The notes under the pieces: model-generated
What the model saw: only the letters and a program-made list of their open reading frames with translations
Databases searched by the model: none
What the model was told of the DNA's origin: nothing
Program-made: the position numbers and the translations under genes
From: CAVQCX01 sp963775335
Lineage (GTDB): Bacteria; Pseudomonadota; Gammaproteobacteria; Chromatiales; Chromatiaceae
Direction of reading: 5' to 3'
Length of the DNA: 64,000 bases
Assembly: GCA_963775335.1 (NCBI GenBank)
Contig: CAVZIJ010000006.1
Coordinates: forward strand, 62,001 to 126,000
Part shown: positions 8,540 through 17,281 of the stretch, in pieces
Numbering within the stretch: the first letter of the stretch is position 1
Layout of the letters: every line of letters begins with the position of its first letter

Positions 8540-9549
8540 GCGCCGACCCCGTCGCCGTGCGGGTGGAGGGGCTGAGCAAACGGTTCGGCTCACTGACCGC
8601 CGTCGATGCCGTGAGCTTCCAGGTCGACAGCGGCGAGCTGTTCGGCTTTCTTGGGCCCAACGGGGCCGGCAAGACCACCCTGGTGCGCATGCTGACCACG
8701 CTGGTGAGGCCGAGCGGCGGGCGTGCCTGCGTGGCGGGCTTCGACGTGATGCAGGAGGCCACCCAGGTGCGCAGGCACATCGGCGTCATTCCCCAGGCCA
8801 TGACCAGCGATCTGGATCTCACCGGCTACGAGAACATGGACATCTATGCCCGCTTCTACGGGGTTTCGGCGCGCGAGCGCAAGGCGCGCATCGAGACCCT
8901 GCTGGAGACAGTCGGCCTCAGCGGGCGGGCCCGGGAGCTGGTGGCGACCTATTCGGGGGGCATGCGCCGGCGCCTGGAGATCGCGCGGGTGCTGGTGCAC
9001 AGGCCCGCAGTCCTGTTTCTGGACGAGCCCACCATCGGTCTCGATCCCCAGTCCCGGCGTATTGTCTGGGACCTTCTCCGCCAGATCCGGCGCGATGACG
9101 AGATGACGCTGTTCCTGACCACCCATTACATGGAGGAGGCCGAGGCGCTGTGCGGGCGGGTGGCGATTATCGACGCCGGGCGCATCGTGACCTTGGACAG
9201 CCCCGAGCGGCTCAAGCGGCAGCTGCCGGGCAACGACCTCATTTCGCTGACCCTGGCCGCCCCGCCGGAGGAGGATCTGCTGGCCGCGCTTCAGGCGCTG
9301 CCGTTCGTCTACCGGCTGCACGCCGAGGACGAGGTGCTCGGGGTCTACGTCGAAGCGGGGCCGATGAACCTGGCCGGGCTGATGGAGGCGACCCGTGCGG
9401 CGGGTGGACGGATCCTCTCCGCGGCCATACACGAGCAGTCGCTGGAGGACGTGTTCATCCACTACACCGGCAAGTCGATTCGGGAAGAAGAAGCGAAGAA
9501 GGTCAGTCTCCTGCTCGGGGCCGGGATGCCGCGACGGTGGAATCGGTGA
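8536..9549 (+). CDS. ABC transporter ATP-binding protein (multidrug/DrrA-like)
   Basis: A 337-residue ABC ATPase that powers the adjacent ABC-2 permease. Visible motifs are Walker A GPNGAGKTT (~residue 38), signature YSGGMRRRLEIA (~138), Walker B VLFLDEPTIGLDPQ (~157) and the H-loop TTHYMEEAE. The C-terminal ~100 residues form the extra domain typical of DrrA/CcmA-type exporters. The start is TTG at 8536, chosen because it overlaps the upstream stop and precedes the conserved core by the usual distance. A 4-base overlap with the permease gene follows. Confidence 0.92.
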   Translation: MSADPVAVRVEGLSKRFGSLTAVDAVSFQVDSGELFGFLGPNGAGKTTLVRMLTTLVRPSGGRACVAGFDVMQEATQVRRHIGVIPQAMTSDLDLTGYENMDIYARFYGVSARERKARIETLLETVGLSGRARELVATYSGGMRRRLEIARVLVHRPAVLFLDEPTIGLDPQSRRIVWDLLRQIRRDDEMTLFLTTHYMEEAEALCGRVAIIDAGRIVTLDSPERLKRQLPGNDLISLTLAAPPEEDLLAALQALPFVYRLHAEDEVLGVYVEAGPMNLAGLMEATRAAGGRILSAAIHEQSLEDVFIHYTGKSIREEEAKKVSLLLGAGMPRRWNR

Positions 9550-10682
9550 GCGCGCTCTCGCAACGCCTGGTGCGCGTCTCCGCGGTCATCGAGCGCGACC
9601 TGAAGAAGTTCCGGCGCAACCCGGTGATCATCGCCATGAGCCTGCTGATGCCGGTGATCTATCTGGTGATCCTGGGCAATTCGTTCCAAGGCAAGCTGAT
9701 CGGCCTGCCGGTGGCGGTGGTCAATCAGGACCCGGGGCCGGCGGCCCGCGCGCTCGTCGACAATCTGCGCGCCGTGCAGGCGGGGCCGCGCACCGTCCTG
9801 CTGTCCTTCGCCACCGATGAGCGGGCGGCGGTGGGCGAGGTGCGCTCCGGCCGCTACAAGGCGGCGCTGATTATACCGGCCGACTTCAGCCACAAGGTCG
9901 CGCTAAGGACCAGGCCCACCCTGCAGCTGTTCCTGGACAACACCGACGGCATCTCGATGCAGACCCTGCGGGGCGTGGTCGAAGGCGCCATCGGGGCTCT
10001 GGGGGTGGATTACGTGCCGGTGCGCGAGCCCCACGACCGCGCGCTGCTGCGCGACGTCAATCTGTTCCCGAGCGTCGACTATTACCAGTCGCTGGTCCCC
10101 GGCGTCGTCATCATGGCGATCTTTCTCGGGACCCTGACCACCGGAGTGTTCAACGTGGTGATGGACCGCTTCCTCGGCACCGAGGAGGCCTACCTGCTCA
10201 CGCCCCTGACCAAGACCGACATCGTCGGGGGCCTGGTGATCAGCGGCCTGTCGGTGACCAGCCTGGTGGCCGTGCTGGTGCTCATGCTGGGCATGCTGAT
10301 CAGTGGGATCGCCGCGCCGGGCAGCCTCAGCCAGGTCGCCGCGATCCTGGTCGTCATCCTGCTCACCACCCTATCGCTGATCAGCCTGATGTTCGTGCTG
10401 CTCGGGCGCGCCGACCATCCGCGCATCGTCGGGGTGCTCAGCGGATTCCTCAACGTGATCCTGTTCTTCCCCAGCGGCGCGGTCTACCCGCTCGCTAGCC
10501 TGCCGGGCTGGCTCAAACAGCTCGCCTGGGTCAACCCCGAGGCCTACGCCGTCGACGCGCTCAAAGCCGTGCTGTTCAAAGACGCGGGCCTGTCCCAGGT
10601 CGCCGGGGACCTCGGGTTTCTGGTCCTGTTCGCCAGCGTCACGATGGGCATCGCGATTCTGCTGCTGAAGCGGCGGCTCTGA
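9546..10682 (+). CDS. ABC-2 type permease
   Basis: Membrane component of the exporter encoded by the two preceding genes, 378 residues. One membrane segment lies near the N-terminus (about residues 27-48), then a large extracytoplasmic domain, then five hydrophobic segments in the C-terminal half. This is the ABC2_membrane_3 arrangement. The GTG at 9546 overlaps the ATPase stop. The open frame extends upstream to 9150, but that part is out of phase with the ATPase and is a shadow. The ubiE operon begins 168 bases downstream. Confidence 0.9.
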   Translation: MSALSQRLVRVSAVIERDLKKFRRNPVIIAMSLLMPVIYLVILGNSFQGKLIGLPVAVVNQDPGPAARALVDNLRAVQAGPRTVLLSFATDERAAVGEVRSGRYKAALIIPADFSHKVALRTRPTLQLFLDNTDGISMQTLRGVVEGAIGALGVDYVPVREPHDRALLRDVNLFPSVDYYQSLVPGVVIMAIFLGTLTTGVFNVVMDRFLGTEEAYLLTPLTKTDIVGGLVISGLSVTSLVAVLVLMLGMLISGIAAPGSLSQVAAILVVILLTTLSLISLMFVLLGRADHPRIVGVLSGFLNVILFFPSGAVYPLASLPGWLKQLAWVNPEAYAVDALKAVLFKDAGLSQVAGDLGFLVLFASVTMGIAILLLKRRL

Positions 10683-10850
10683 CCCGGCGCGCAGGCCCGG
10701 GATACGCATTCTGCACCGATCCCCGACCTCCCCTAGCCCCGAGCTTTGCAGGTAGAATGGCTCGGCGGGGCGCTTCAGCGGGCTCACGCGCTCCCTGAAG
10801 CGGCGCGGGCCCGCGGCGCTCGCGATTCAACAAATCCGGAGGTCCTCGGC

Positions 10851-11600
10851 ATGACCGACGAGCACAAGACCCACTTCGGATACCAGCAGGTTCCGGCCCA
10901 GGACAAGGCCGGACGCGTCCGTGCGGTGTTCGACTCGGTGGCGGACCGGTACGATGTCATGAACGACCTGATGTCGCTGGGCATTCACCGGCTGTGGAAG
11001 CGCTACGCCGCCGAGCTCGCCGGGGTTCGGCGCGGCCAGCGGGTGCTGGATCTGGCGGCCGGCACGGGTGACCTGGCGGCGCGCTTCGCCGGGCTCGTCG
11101 GGCAGGAAGGCGAGGTCTTGTTCTCCGACATCAATGAGGCCATGCTCCAGCGCGGACGCGAGCGCATGGCCGACCGTGGACTGGTGGGCAACCTGCGCTA
11201 CGTGCAGGCGGACGCAGAGCAGCTACCGTTTCCCGACGACAGCATCGACTGCGTCTCCATCGGCTTCGGGCTGCGCAACGTCACGCACAAGGAGCGGGCC
11301 CTGGCGGCGATCTACCGGGTCCTCAGGCCGGGCGGGCGGCTGCTGGTGCTGGAGTTCTCGCGCCCGAACAGCGCTCCCTTGCGTGCGCTGTACGACCTGT
11401 ATTCCTTCCGGGTTCTGCCTCTGATCGGTCGAGTCGTCGCGGGCGATGCCGACAGCTATCGCTATCTGGCCGAATCGATCCGCATGCACCCGGGCCAAGA
11501 GGAGCTCAAAGGGATGATGGAGGCGGCGGGATTCGAGCGCTGCGACTACATCAGCCTCACCGGCGGCATCGTGGCCATCCACCGCGGCTACAAGCTCTGA
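10851..11600 (+). CDS. ubiE: Ubiquinone/menaquinone biosynthesis C-methyltransferase UbiE
   Basis: SAM-dependent methyltransferase for the C-methylation step of ubiquinone (and menaquinone) synthesis. The 249 residues include the SAM-binding LDLAAGTGD motif (~residue 66) and the family signatures YDxMNDLMSLGIHRLWK and RVLRPGGRLLVLEFS. The ATG at 10851 follows GGAGG with good spacing; the frame upstream of it is not family-like. Five bases separate it from ubiJ, giving the standard ubiE-ubiJ-ubiB operon. Confidence 0.96.
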   Translation: MTDEHKTHFGYQQVPAQDKAGRVRAVFDSVADRYDVMNDLMSLGIHRLWKRYAAELAGVRRGQRVLDLAAGTGDLAARFAGLVGQEGEVLFSDINEAMLQRGRERMADRGLVGNLRYVQADAEQLPFPDDSIDCVSIGFGLRNVTHKERALAAIYRVLRPGGRLLVLEFSRPNSAPLRALYDLYSFRVLPLIGRVVAGDADSYRYLAESIRMHPGQEELKGMMEAAGFERCDYISLTGGIVAIHRGYKL

Positions 11601-11605
11601 TCCCC

Positions 11606-12238
11606 ATGCGCCTGTCGGGTCTCGCGTTGGCCGGCCTGGAGGCGGCGCTCAACCGCTACATCGATCTCGATCCGCAGGCCAGGGCGCGGCTCGTGCCCCT
11701 CGAGGGGCGGGTGCTGGCACTGGAGATCCTCGGGCTCGGGACGACGCTGTATGTCATTCCGGGGCGCGCCGGTCTTCAGGTGCTGGGCCGCATCGAAGGA
11801 CCTGCGGACTGCACCATCTCGGGAACACCGCTGGCGCTCGCCCGGCTCGGCGCGACCCGCGATCAGGCGGGTGAGCTGGTGGCGGGCGGGGCACGCGTGA
11901 CCGGCGACACCGAGCTGGGACAACAATTCGGGGAGGCGCTCGGCCGGCTGGACATCGATTGGGAGGAACAGCTCTCGCACCTAACCGGGGACCTGATCGC
12001 CCATCAGGTCGGCCGCGGGATCCGCGGGCTCCTGGCCTGGGGGACACGGACCCGGGACACCCTGGGCCTGGACGTCCAGGAATACCTGCAGGAAGAGGCG
12101 CGGGTGCTGCCGGCCCGCGGCGAGGTAGAGCTGTTCCAGGCGGAGGTGGACGAGCTGCGCGACGACGCCGAGAGGCTCGAAGCACGGGTACGACGCCTGG
12201 AGTCCCAAAAGAGCCCCCGTCGCAGGAAGCGCCGGTGA
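11606..12238 (+). CDS. ubiJ: Ubiquinone biosynthesis accessory factor UbiJ
   Basis: A 210-residue protein with an N-terminal SCP2-like lipid-binding domain (about residues 15-115) and a C-terminal helical, charged segment that ends in a run of Arg/Lys. UbiJ binds ubiquinone intermediates within the Ubi complex in proteobacteria. Assignment rests on its position between ubiE and ubiB, its length close to the family, and the SCP2-like N-terminus. The stop overlaps the ubiB start by 4 bases. Confidence 0.9.
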   Translation: MRLSGLALAGLEAALNRYIDLDPQARARLVPLEGRVLALEILGLGTTLYVIPGRAGLQVLGRIEGPADCTISGTPLALARLGATRDQAGELVAGGARVTGDTELGQQFGEALGRLDIDWEEQLSHLTGDLIAHQVGRGIRGLLAWGTRTRDTLGLDVQEYLQEEARVLPARGEVELFQAEVDELRDDAERLEARVRRLESQKSPRRRKRR

Positions 12239-13902
12239 TCAGCCCCGCCCAGGCGTTTCGACTCTTCCATATCAACTGGGTCCTGATGCGCCACGGACTG
12301 GATGAGGTGGTGCTGGCGACCCACCTGTTCCGCCCGGTGCGGTTTCTGAAGTACTTCTCACCCTGGTACTGGCTCCGGGAGCCGGCACCTTATGCAGTGC
12401 GCATCCGTCGCTCCCTGGAGGATCTCGGTCCGCTGTTCGTCAAGTTCGGCCAAATCCTGTCGACCCGCCGCGACCTCCTACCCGATGACATCGCCAATGA
12501 GCTGGCGAAGCTGCAGGATCGGGTCCCGCCATTTCCGGGCGTCCAGGCCCGCGCGATTATCGAGAAGGCTTACGGGCGCCCCGTCGAAGCGGTGCTTGAA
12601 GGATTCGACGAGCGCCCCCTGGCCTCCGCTTCCATCGCTCAGGTACACACCGCCCGGCTGAAGAACGGCACCGAGGTGGTGATGAAGGTGCTCAGGCCGG
12701 GCATCGAGAAGACGATTCGGCGCGACGTGGGCCTGCTCTATACCCTCGCGCGCATGGCCGAGCGCTACTGGAAGGAGGGCCGGCGGCTGCGGCCGATCGA
12801 GGTCGTGCGGGAGTACGAAAAGACCATCCTCGATGAGCTGGACCTGATGCGGGAGGCGGCCAATGCCTCCCAGCTTCGACGTAATTTTCTGGGCAGCCCC
12901 GCCCTGTACATCCCCGAGGTCTATTGGGAGTACACGCGCCCGGCCGTGCTCGTCATGGAGCGCATCTCCGGGACACCCGTCGGAGAGGTCGAGGCGCTGC
13001 GCCGACAAGGCATCAGCATGCGCCTGCTGGGAGAGCGCGGGGTGGAGATCTTCTTCACCCAGGTGTTCCGGGACAACTTCTTCCACGCCGACATGCACCC
13101 GGGCAACATCTTCGTCGCCCCTGACGGCCAGTATATCGCCGTGGATTTTGGGATCATCGGGACCCTGACGCCCGAGGACCAGCGCTATTTGGCCGAGAAC
13201 CTGTTCGCCTTCTTCAACCGCGACTACCGCCGGGTCGCAGAGCTTCACCTGGAGTCGGAGTGGGTGCCGAAGGGCACGCGGGTGGATGAATTCGAGTCGG
13301 CGATCCGCACCGTCTGCGAGCCGATCTTCGAGAAGCCGATCAGCGAGATCTCCTTCGGCCACTTCCTGCTACGCCTGTTTCAGACCGCGCGGCGCTTCAA
13401 CATGGAGGTCCAGCCGCAGCTTGTTCTGCTGCAGAAGACCCTGCTCAACATCGAGGGACTCGGCCGGCAGCTGTATCCCGAGCTGGATCTGTGGAAGACC
13501 GCCAAGCCCTTCATGGAGCGCTGGATGAGCGAGCAGATGGGCACCCGGGCGTTCGTCAAGCGGGTCCGCCGCACCCTGCCGCGGCTGTCCGAGAGCATCC
13601 CGGAGATCCCCGAGCTGGCCCATCGGGTGCTCAGCGACGCGGCCCGCGGCCGCCTGGAGGTGCGCTGGCGCCCGGAGGAGCTGGCGCGCCTGCGCGCCGA
13701 GATCCGTCGTGGCAATCGGCGCACCGCCTCCATGGTCGCCGGCGGCTCGTTGCTGATCGGCGGCGCCCTGCTGGTGACCCTGGGACCCAACGCGGGCCTG
13801 CTCTCCGGTACCCTTCCCGGCGGGCTGTTCGCCCTCGGCGTAGGCCTCGGCGGCACCGGCCTCGTGGTGCTCACGTTTCCCTGGCTCGACCGGGGCCCGT
13901 AG
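12235..13902 (+). CDS. ubiB: UbiB, atypical kinase-like ATPase for ubiquinone synthesis
   Basis: A 555-residue membrane-associated ADCK/ABC1-type protein required for ubiquinone biosynthesis. Hallmarks are the KxGQ motif (K70 in FVKFGQILSTRRD), the A-rich loop ASASIAQVHTA, HADMHPGNIF and a variant metal-binding motif DFGIIGTL. Two C-terminal membrane segments lie at about 501-523 and 528-550. The GTG at 12235 overlaps the ubiJ stop. The open frame extends about 90 codons upstream but only as an out-of-phase shadow of ubiJ. Confidence 0.96.
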   Translation: MISPAQAFRLFHINWVLMRHGLDEVVLATHLFRPVRFLKYFSPWYWLREPAPYAVRIRRSLEDLGPLFVKFGQILSTRRDLLPDDIANELAKLQDRVPPFPGVQARAIIEKAYGRPVEAVLEGFDERPLASASIAQVHTARLKNGTEVVMKVLRPGIEKTIRRDVGLLYTLARMAERYWKEGRRLRPIEVVREYEKTILDELDLMREAANASQLRRNFLGSPALYIPEVYWEYTRPAVLVMERISGTPVGEVEALRRQGISMRLLGERGVEIFFTQVFRDNFFHADMHPGNIFVAPDGQYIAVDFGIIGTLTPEDQRYLAENLFAFFNRDYRRVAELHLESEWVPKGTRVDEFESAIRTVCEPIFEKPISEISFGHFLLRLFQTARRFNMEVQPQLVLLQKTLLNIEGLGRQLYPELDLWKTAKPFMERWMSEQMGTRAFVKRVRRTLPRLSESIPEIPELAHRVLSDAARGRLEVRWRPEELARLRAEIRRGNRRTASMVAGGSLLIGGALLVTLGPNAGLLSGTLPGGLFALGVGLGGTGLVVLTFPWLDRGP

Positions 13903-13912
13903 CTCCCGAGGC

Positions 13913-13939
13913 TCGGGGCGGCCAAGACTCCGCCCCCGA
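13913..13939 (+). terminator. Hairpin after ubiB, possible terminator
   Basis: GGGGCGG (13915-13921) pairs with CCGCCCC (13930-13936) around an 8-base loop, and the stem can extend outward with one bulge. It sits between the converging ubiB and DJ-1 family genes. No strong T run follows, so termination is uncertain. Confidence 0.4.
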
Positions 13940-13979
13940 AGACTTTCTCACCGCTCTACCAGAGCGGCGCGATCCAGCC

Positions 13980-14531
13980 TCAGGGGCGTACCAGCCGCTC
14001 CTCGACCTCGCGGCGCCGGTCCGGGCCGGCAAGCAGGCTGATGAGCTCGAGGGCGAAATCCATCGCCGTGCCAGGACCCCGCGAGGTGATGACTCGTCCG
14101 TCCACGACCACCGGGTCTTCGGTGAGCTCGGTGTCTGGCAGCTCGAGCCCCGACAGGGCCCCGGGATAGCTGGTGGCCCTGCGTCCGGCCAGCAGCCCGG
14201 CATGGGCGAGGACCTTGGGGGCGGCACAGATCGCGGCCGTGAACGCACCGCGGCGGGCAGCGTGCTGCAGCAGCCGGCCGATGCGCGGATCATCACGCAA
14301 GTGATCTGCGCCGGGCTGCCCCCCGGGCAGCACAACCATGTCGAAGGGCTCCCCGAGCACCTGCTCGAGGCTGGTGTCGGGGATCAGACGGACACCCCGA
14401 CTGCCGGTGACCGGTGCGGCGTCCAGGCCAGCCGTGACAACCTCGACGCCGGCTCGGCGCAGCAGGTCGATGACTGTGACCGCCTCAAGCTCTTCACAGC
14501 CTTGGGCGAGGGGGACGAGAGCTCGTGCCAT
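13980..14531 (-). CDS. DJ-1/PfpI family protein (YajL-like)
   Basis: A 183-residue cytoplasmic protein of the DJ-1 superfamily. The reactive cysteine lies in the nucleophile elbow (C102 in AAICAAPKVLA) with the conserved glutamate near residue 15 (QGCEELE). These match YajL/ThiJ proteins, proposed to be chaperones or glyoxalase/deglycase-type enzymes; the exact activity is debated. It converges with ubiB and lies upstream of no obvious partner. ctpA starts a separate minus-strand cluster 157 bases to the right. Confidence 0.88.
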   Translation of the reverse strand: MARALVPLAQGCEELEAVTVIDLLRRAGVEVVTAGLDAAPVTGSRGVRLIPDTSLEQVLGEPFDMVVLPGGQPGADHLRDDPRIGRLLQHAARRGAFTAAICAAPKVLAHAGLLAGRRATSYPGALSGLELPDTELTEDPVVVDGRVITSRGPGTAMDFALELISLLAGPDRRREVEERLVRP

Positions 14532-14688
14532 GGGTGCGCATCCACAATGGGCTCCCTCGGAGCCTGGACGGATCGATCGACCGGCGTCGTTGAAGACACC
14601 TTAGGCCGGGTTGCGCGACGCGTCCAGCACAGATCACGCGGCGACGAGCGGCCGACTCCAAGCAACCGAGCACTGCGACATCATTACA

Positions 14689-16020
14689 TCATTTTTGCGA
14701 CCGCAGCATATAGAGCCCTTTGAGCAGGTTCAGGGCCTCGCTCAGGTCGTAATCGGATTCGACCAAGGGCCGCCCTTCGGCTTCGGGCGACTGCTCGCTC
14801 GGCGCGCCTTTCGCGTTCTTCTTACGCTTGGCGTTCCGCAGATGGCGCGCCAGGTCGGCCTCTTTGAGCTGCGTGACGTTGGAGGTCTCGTCCGCCGCGA
14901 ACTTCACCTCCGCGAGCGGGATGTCCGGGGTGATGCCCTCGGCCTGGATAGAGCGACCCGAGGGGGTGAAATAACGCGCGGTGGTGAGCTTCAAGGCTGC
15001 ATTGTCGTCCACCGGGATGATGGTCTGAACCGAGCCTTTGCCGAAGGTTTGCTGGCCCATGATCACGGCCCGTTTGTGGTCCTGAAGGGCCCCGGCGACG
15101 ATCTCTGAGGCGGAAGCGGAGCCGCCGTTGACGAGCACCACCATGGGGGCGCCATCCAGGACGTCGTCCGGCGAGGCGGTGAACTTGAGCTGGGAGTCTT
15201 CGACCCGGCCTTCGGTGTAGACGATGAGGCCTTCGGTAAGGAAGGCGTCACTCACGGCGACCGCGGCGTTGAGCACACCTCCGGGATTGTTGCGCAGGTC
15301 GAGCACAAGGCCCTTGATCTTGCCGCCCGGGGCGGTCTTCTTGAGGTCGCGGATCGCCGCAAGCATGTCCTCGGCGGTCCGGGCCTGGAAATGCGTGACG
15401 CGCACATAGCCGAACCCGTCGTCGAGCTGACGGTGCTTCACGCTGGCGACCTTGATGACGGCCCGCTCCAGGGTGACCTTGAACGGCGTGTCATTGCCTT
15501 CGCGCATGATGGTCAGGGTGACCTTCGTCCCCGGCTTTCCGCGCATCTTGTTCACCGCCTCATCCAACGACAGCCCCTTCACCGGGTTGTCGTCCAGACG
15601 GATAATCAGATCGCCCGGCTTGAGCCCGGCGCGCTGGGCCGGCGTGTCGTCGATCGGGGCGATCACCTTAACGAAGCCGTCCTCCATGCCGACCTCGATG
15701 CCGAGTCCGCCGAACTCTCCGGTCGTGCCGACCTGCAGCTCCTTGAACTCCTGCTTGTCGAGATAGGAGGAATGGGGATCGAGCCCCGAGACCATCCCCC
15801 GGATGGCGTGCTCGAGCAGCACCCGGTCATCGACGGGCTCGACGTAGTCGTTCTTGATGCGGCCGAAGATCTCGGCGAACTCCCGCAGCTCCTCGATGGG
15901 GAGCGTCGCGGGCGCCTTGGCGGGGGGCTTTTCGGCGAGCGCGACGCCGCCGACGGCCAATCCCGCCCCGAACAAGGCGCTAAGAAACCAGGTCATTACC
16001 GGACGGCTGTCGCACTTCAT
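14689..16020 (-). CDS. ctpA: Carboxyl-terminal processing protease (S41 family)
   Basis: A 443-residue periplasmic serine protease. It has an N-terminal signal/anchor (about residues 9-29), a PDZ domain (about 100-180) and an S41 catalytic domain with the Ser/Lys dyad: S303 in NGGSASASE and K328 in QTFGKGS. CtpA-type proteases trim or degrade cell-envelope proteins, including peptidoglycan hydrolases. It lies downstream of envC and gpmI on the same strand, a conserved proteobacterial order. A second in-frame Met at codon 9 is a possible start. The C-terminal tail is rich in Lys and Glu. Confidence 0.93.
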   Translation of the reverse strand: MKCDSRPVMTWFLSALFGAGLAVGGVALAEKPPAKAPATLPIEELREFAEIFGRIKNDYVEPVDDRVLLEHAIRGMVSGLDPHSSYLDKQEFKELQVGTTGEFGGLGIEVGMEDGFVKVIAPIDDTPAQRAGLKPGDLIIRLDDNPVKGLSLDEAVNKMRGKPGTKVTLTIMREGNDTPFKVTLERAVIKVASVKHRQLDDGFGYVRVTHFQARTAEDMLAAIRDLKKTAPGGKIKGLVLDLRNNPGGVLNAAVAVSDAFLTEGLIVYTEGRVEDSQLKFTASPDDVLDGAPMVVLVNGGSASASEIVAGALQDHKRAVIMGQQTFGKGSVQTIIPVDDNAALKLTTARYFTPSGRSIQAEGITPDIPLAEVKFAADETSNVTQLKEADLARHLRNAKRKKNAKGAPSEQSPEAEGRPLVESDYDLSEALNLLKGLYMLRSQK

Positions 16021-16036
16021 GCTCTATTCGGGCCGC

Positions 16037-16060
16037 CTGGCCGGCGCTTCGCGCCGCCAG
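16037..16060. repeat. Hairpin between envC and ctpA
   Basis: CTGGC-c-GGCGC and GCGCC-GCCAG pair around a TTC loop with a single bulged base. It occupies most of the 60-base spacer inside this operon. It could stabilise or process the message; no T run is present. Confidence 0.4.
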
Positions 16061-16080
16061 ACACACGCCCGCCTCAATGA

Positions 16081-17280
16081 TTATCCGATCTTGTGGTTAC
16101 GTACTGGCTTGCACCAGGTCGCCGGATCGACCGGCTGGCCCCGATAACGGATGCCGAAATACACCCCCGCCCGGGATCGCCCGCCCGTGCTGCCCACCAA
16201 AGCCACCGGCTCTCCAGCCTCGACCCATTCCCCGGTTTCCTTGAACAAGCTTTCATTATGCCCGTACAGGGTCATGTAGCCGTCACCGTGGTCGATGATG
16301 AGCAGTAGACCGTAGCCACGGAGCCAATCGGCGAACGCGACGCGGCCCCGAGCCACGGCGTGCACCTCTTCGCCCTCCGGGGCCGCGATCAGCACGCCGT
16401 CCCAGCGCATCCCGCCCACGCGCTTGGGCGCCCCGAAGCCGGCCACCAGCTGGCCCGCGGCCGGCCAGGAGAGCTTGCCTTTGCGGGAAACGAAGGAGGG
16501 GCGATCTGCGGTTTCCGCCGGGATCTCGATCAGGGCGCGTTGTAGACGCTCGATCAGTCGCTGCAAGCTTTCCTCGTCCTTCTTGAGGCCCGCCAGCTCC
16601 TCGCCCTGACTGTTGATCTCCTGGTTCAGCGCTGCCAGCACCTCGCTACGAGCGGCGCGCGCTTGCTCCAACACCTGGCGCTGCTCCTGGTCGCTGGCCT
16701 GAAGCTGCAGCACCTTATCGCGCTCGGCCATGATCGCATCTTCGGTCGCGGCGAGCTGATCGACACTGCGCTGCACCGCCTTGACCTGCTCGGCACGCGC
16801 GCGATTGAAGTAATCGTAATACACCAGGACGCGGGACACCATCGCCGGATCCTCCTGATTCAGCAGGATCTTCAGCCGCTCTTGGCGACCCATGGCGTAG
16901 GCGGCCCGCATCTGCGCCGCAAGCGCCTGCCGGTGCTTGTCCAGCTCCCGCTGCTGGGCAGTCCGTCGGTCTCCCAGAGCGGAGAGCTCCGCCCCATGGC
17001 GCTCGATCTGCCCTGCCAGCACCCGAAGGTGGCGCGTGAGATCGCCGATGCTCTGTTCGGTCTCGCGCAGGGTCGCGCTCAGGTCGCGGCGCTCGCCTTT
17101 CGCCGACTCGATCGATGCCTGCACGTCGTGGATCTGGGCCCGAAGAGTCTCGAGCTCCTGCTCCCGCGCCGACACGCCCCCACCCCCCGGCGGGCCACCA
17201 GCGGCCGGCGCAGCCCCCAGCATGCCCGATCCGAGAAAGAGGGTCAGGGCAAGCAACCAAACAGAGCCGACGGGGCTCAT
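16081..17280 (-). CDS. envC: EnvC-like murein hydrolase activator (degenerate LytM/M23)
   Basis: A 399-residue periplasmic protein. It has a signal peptide (about residues 1-25), a long coiled coil (about 35-250) and a C-terminal LytM domain. The zinc ligands of active M23 peptidases are replaced: RWDG stands where HxxxD is expected and YFGIR where HxH is expected. This is the same degeneration as in E. coli EnvC, which activates amidases AmiA/B at the septum rather than cutting murein itself. The gene is one base from gpmI and 60 from ctpA on the same strand. The symbol is given by homology of layout. Confidence 0.88.
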   Translation of the reverse strand: MSPVGSVWLLALTLFLGSGMLGAAPAAGGPPGGGGVSAREQELETLRAQIHDVQASIESAKGERRDLSATLRETEQSIGDLTRHLRVLAGQIERHGAELSALGDRRTAQQRELDKHRQALAAQMRAAYAMGRQERLKILLNQEDPAMVSRVLVYYDYFNRARAEQVKAVQRSVDQLAATEDAIMAERDKVLQLQASDQEQRQVLEQARAARSEVLAALNQEINSQGEELAGLKKDEESLQRLIERLQRALIEIPAETADRPSFVSRKGKLSWPAAGQLVAGFGAPKRVGGMRWDGVLIAAPEGEEVHAVARGRVAFADWLRGYGLLLIIDHGDGYMTLYGHNESLFKETGEWVEAGEPVALVGSTGGRSRAGVYFGIRYRGQPVDPATWCKPVRNHKIG

Positions 17281-17281
17281 G

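Noticed and set aside
9150..9545. Long N-terminal extension of the ABC-2 permease frame
   Set aside because: It overlaps the ABC ATPase gene out of phase and has no family-like sequence; the GTG overlapping the ATPase stop is a normal coupled start.
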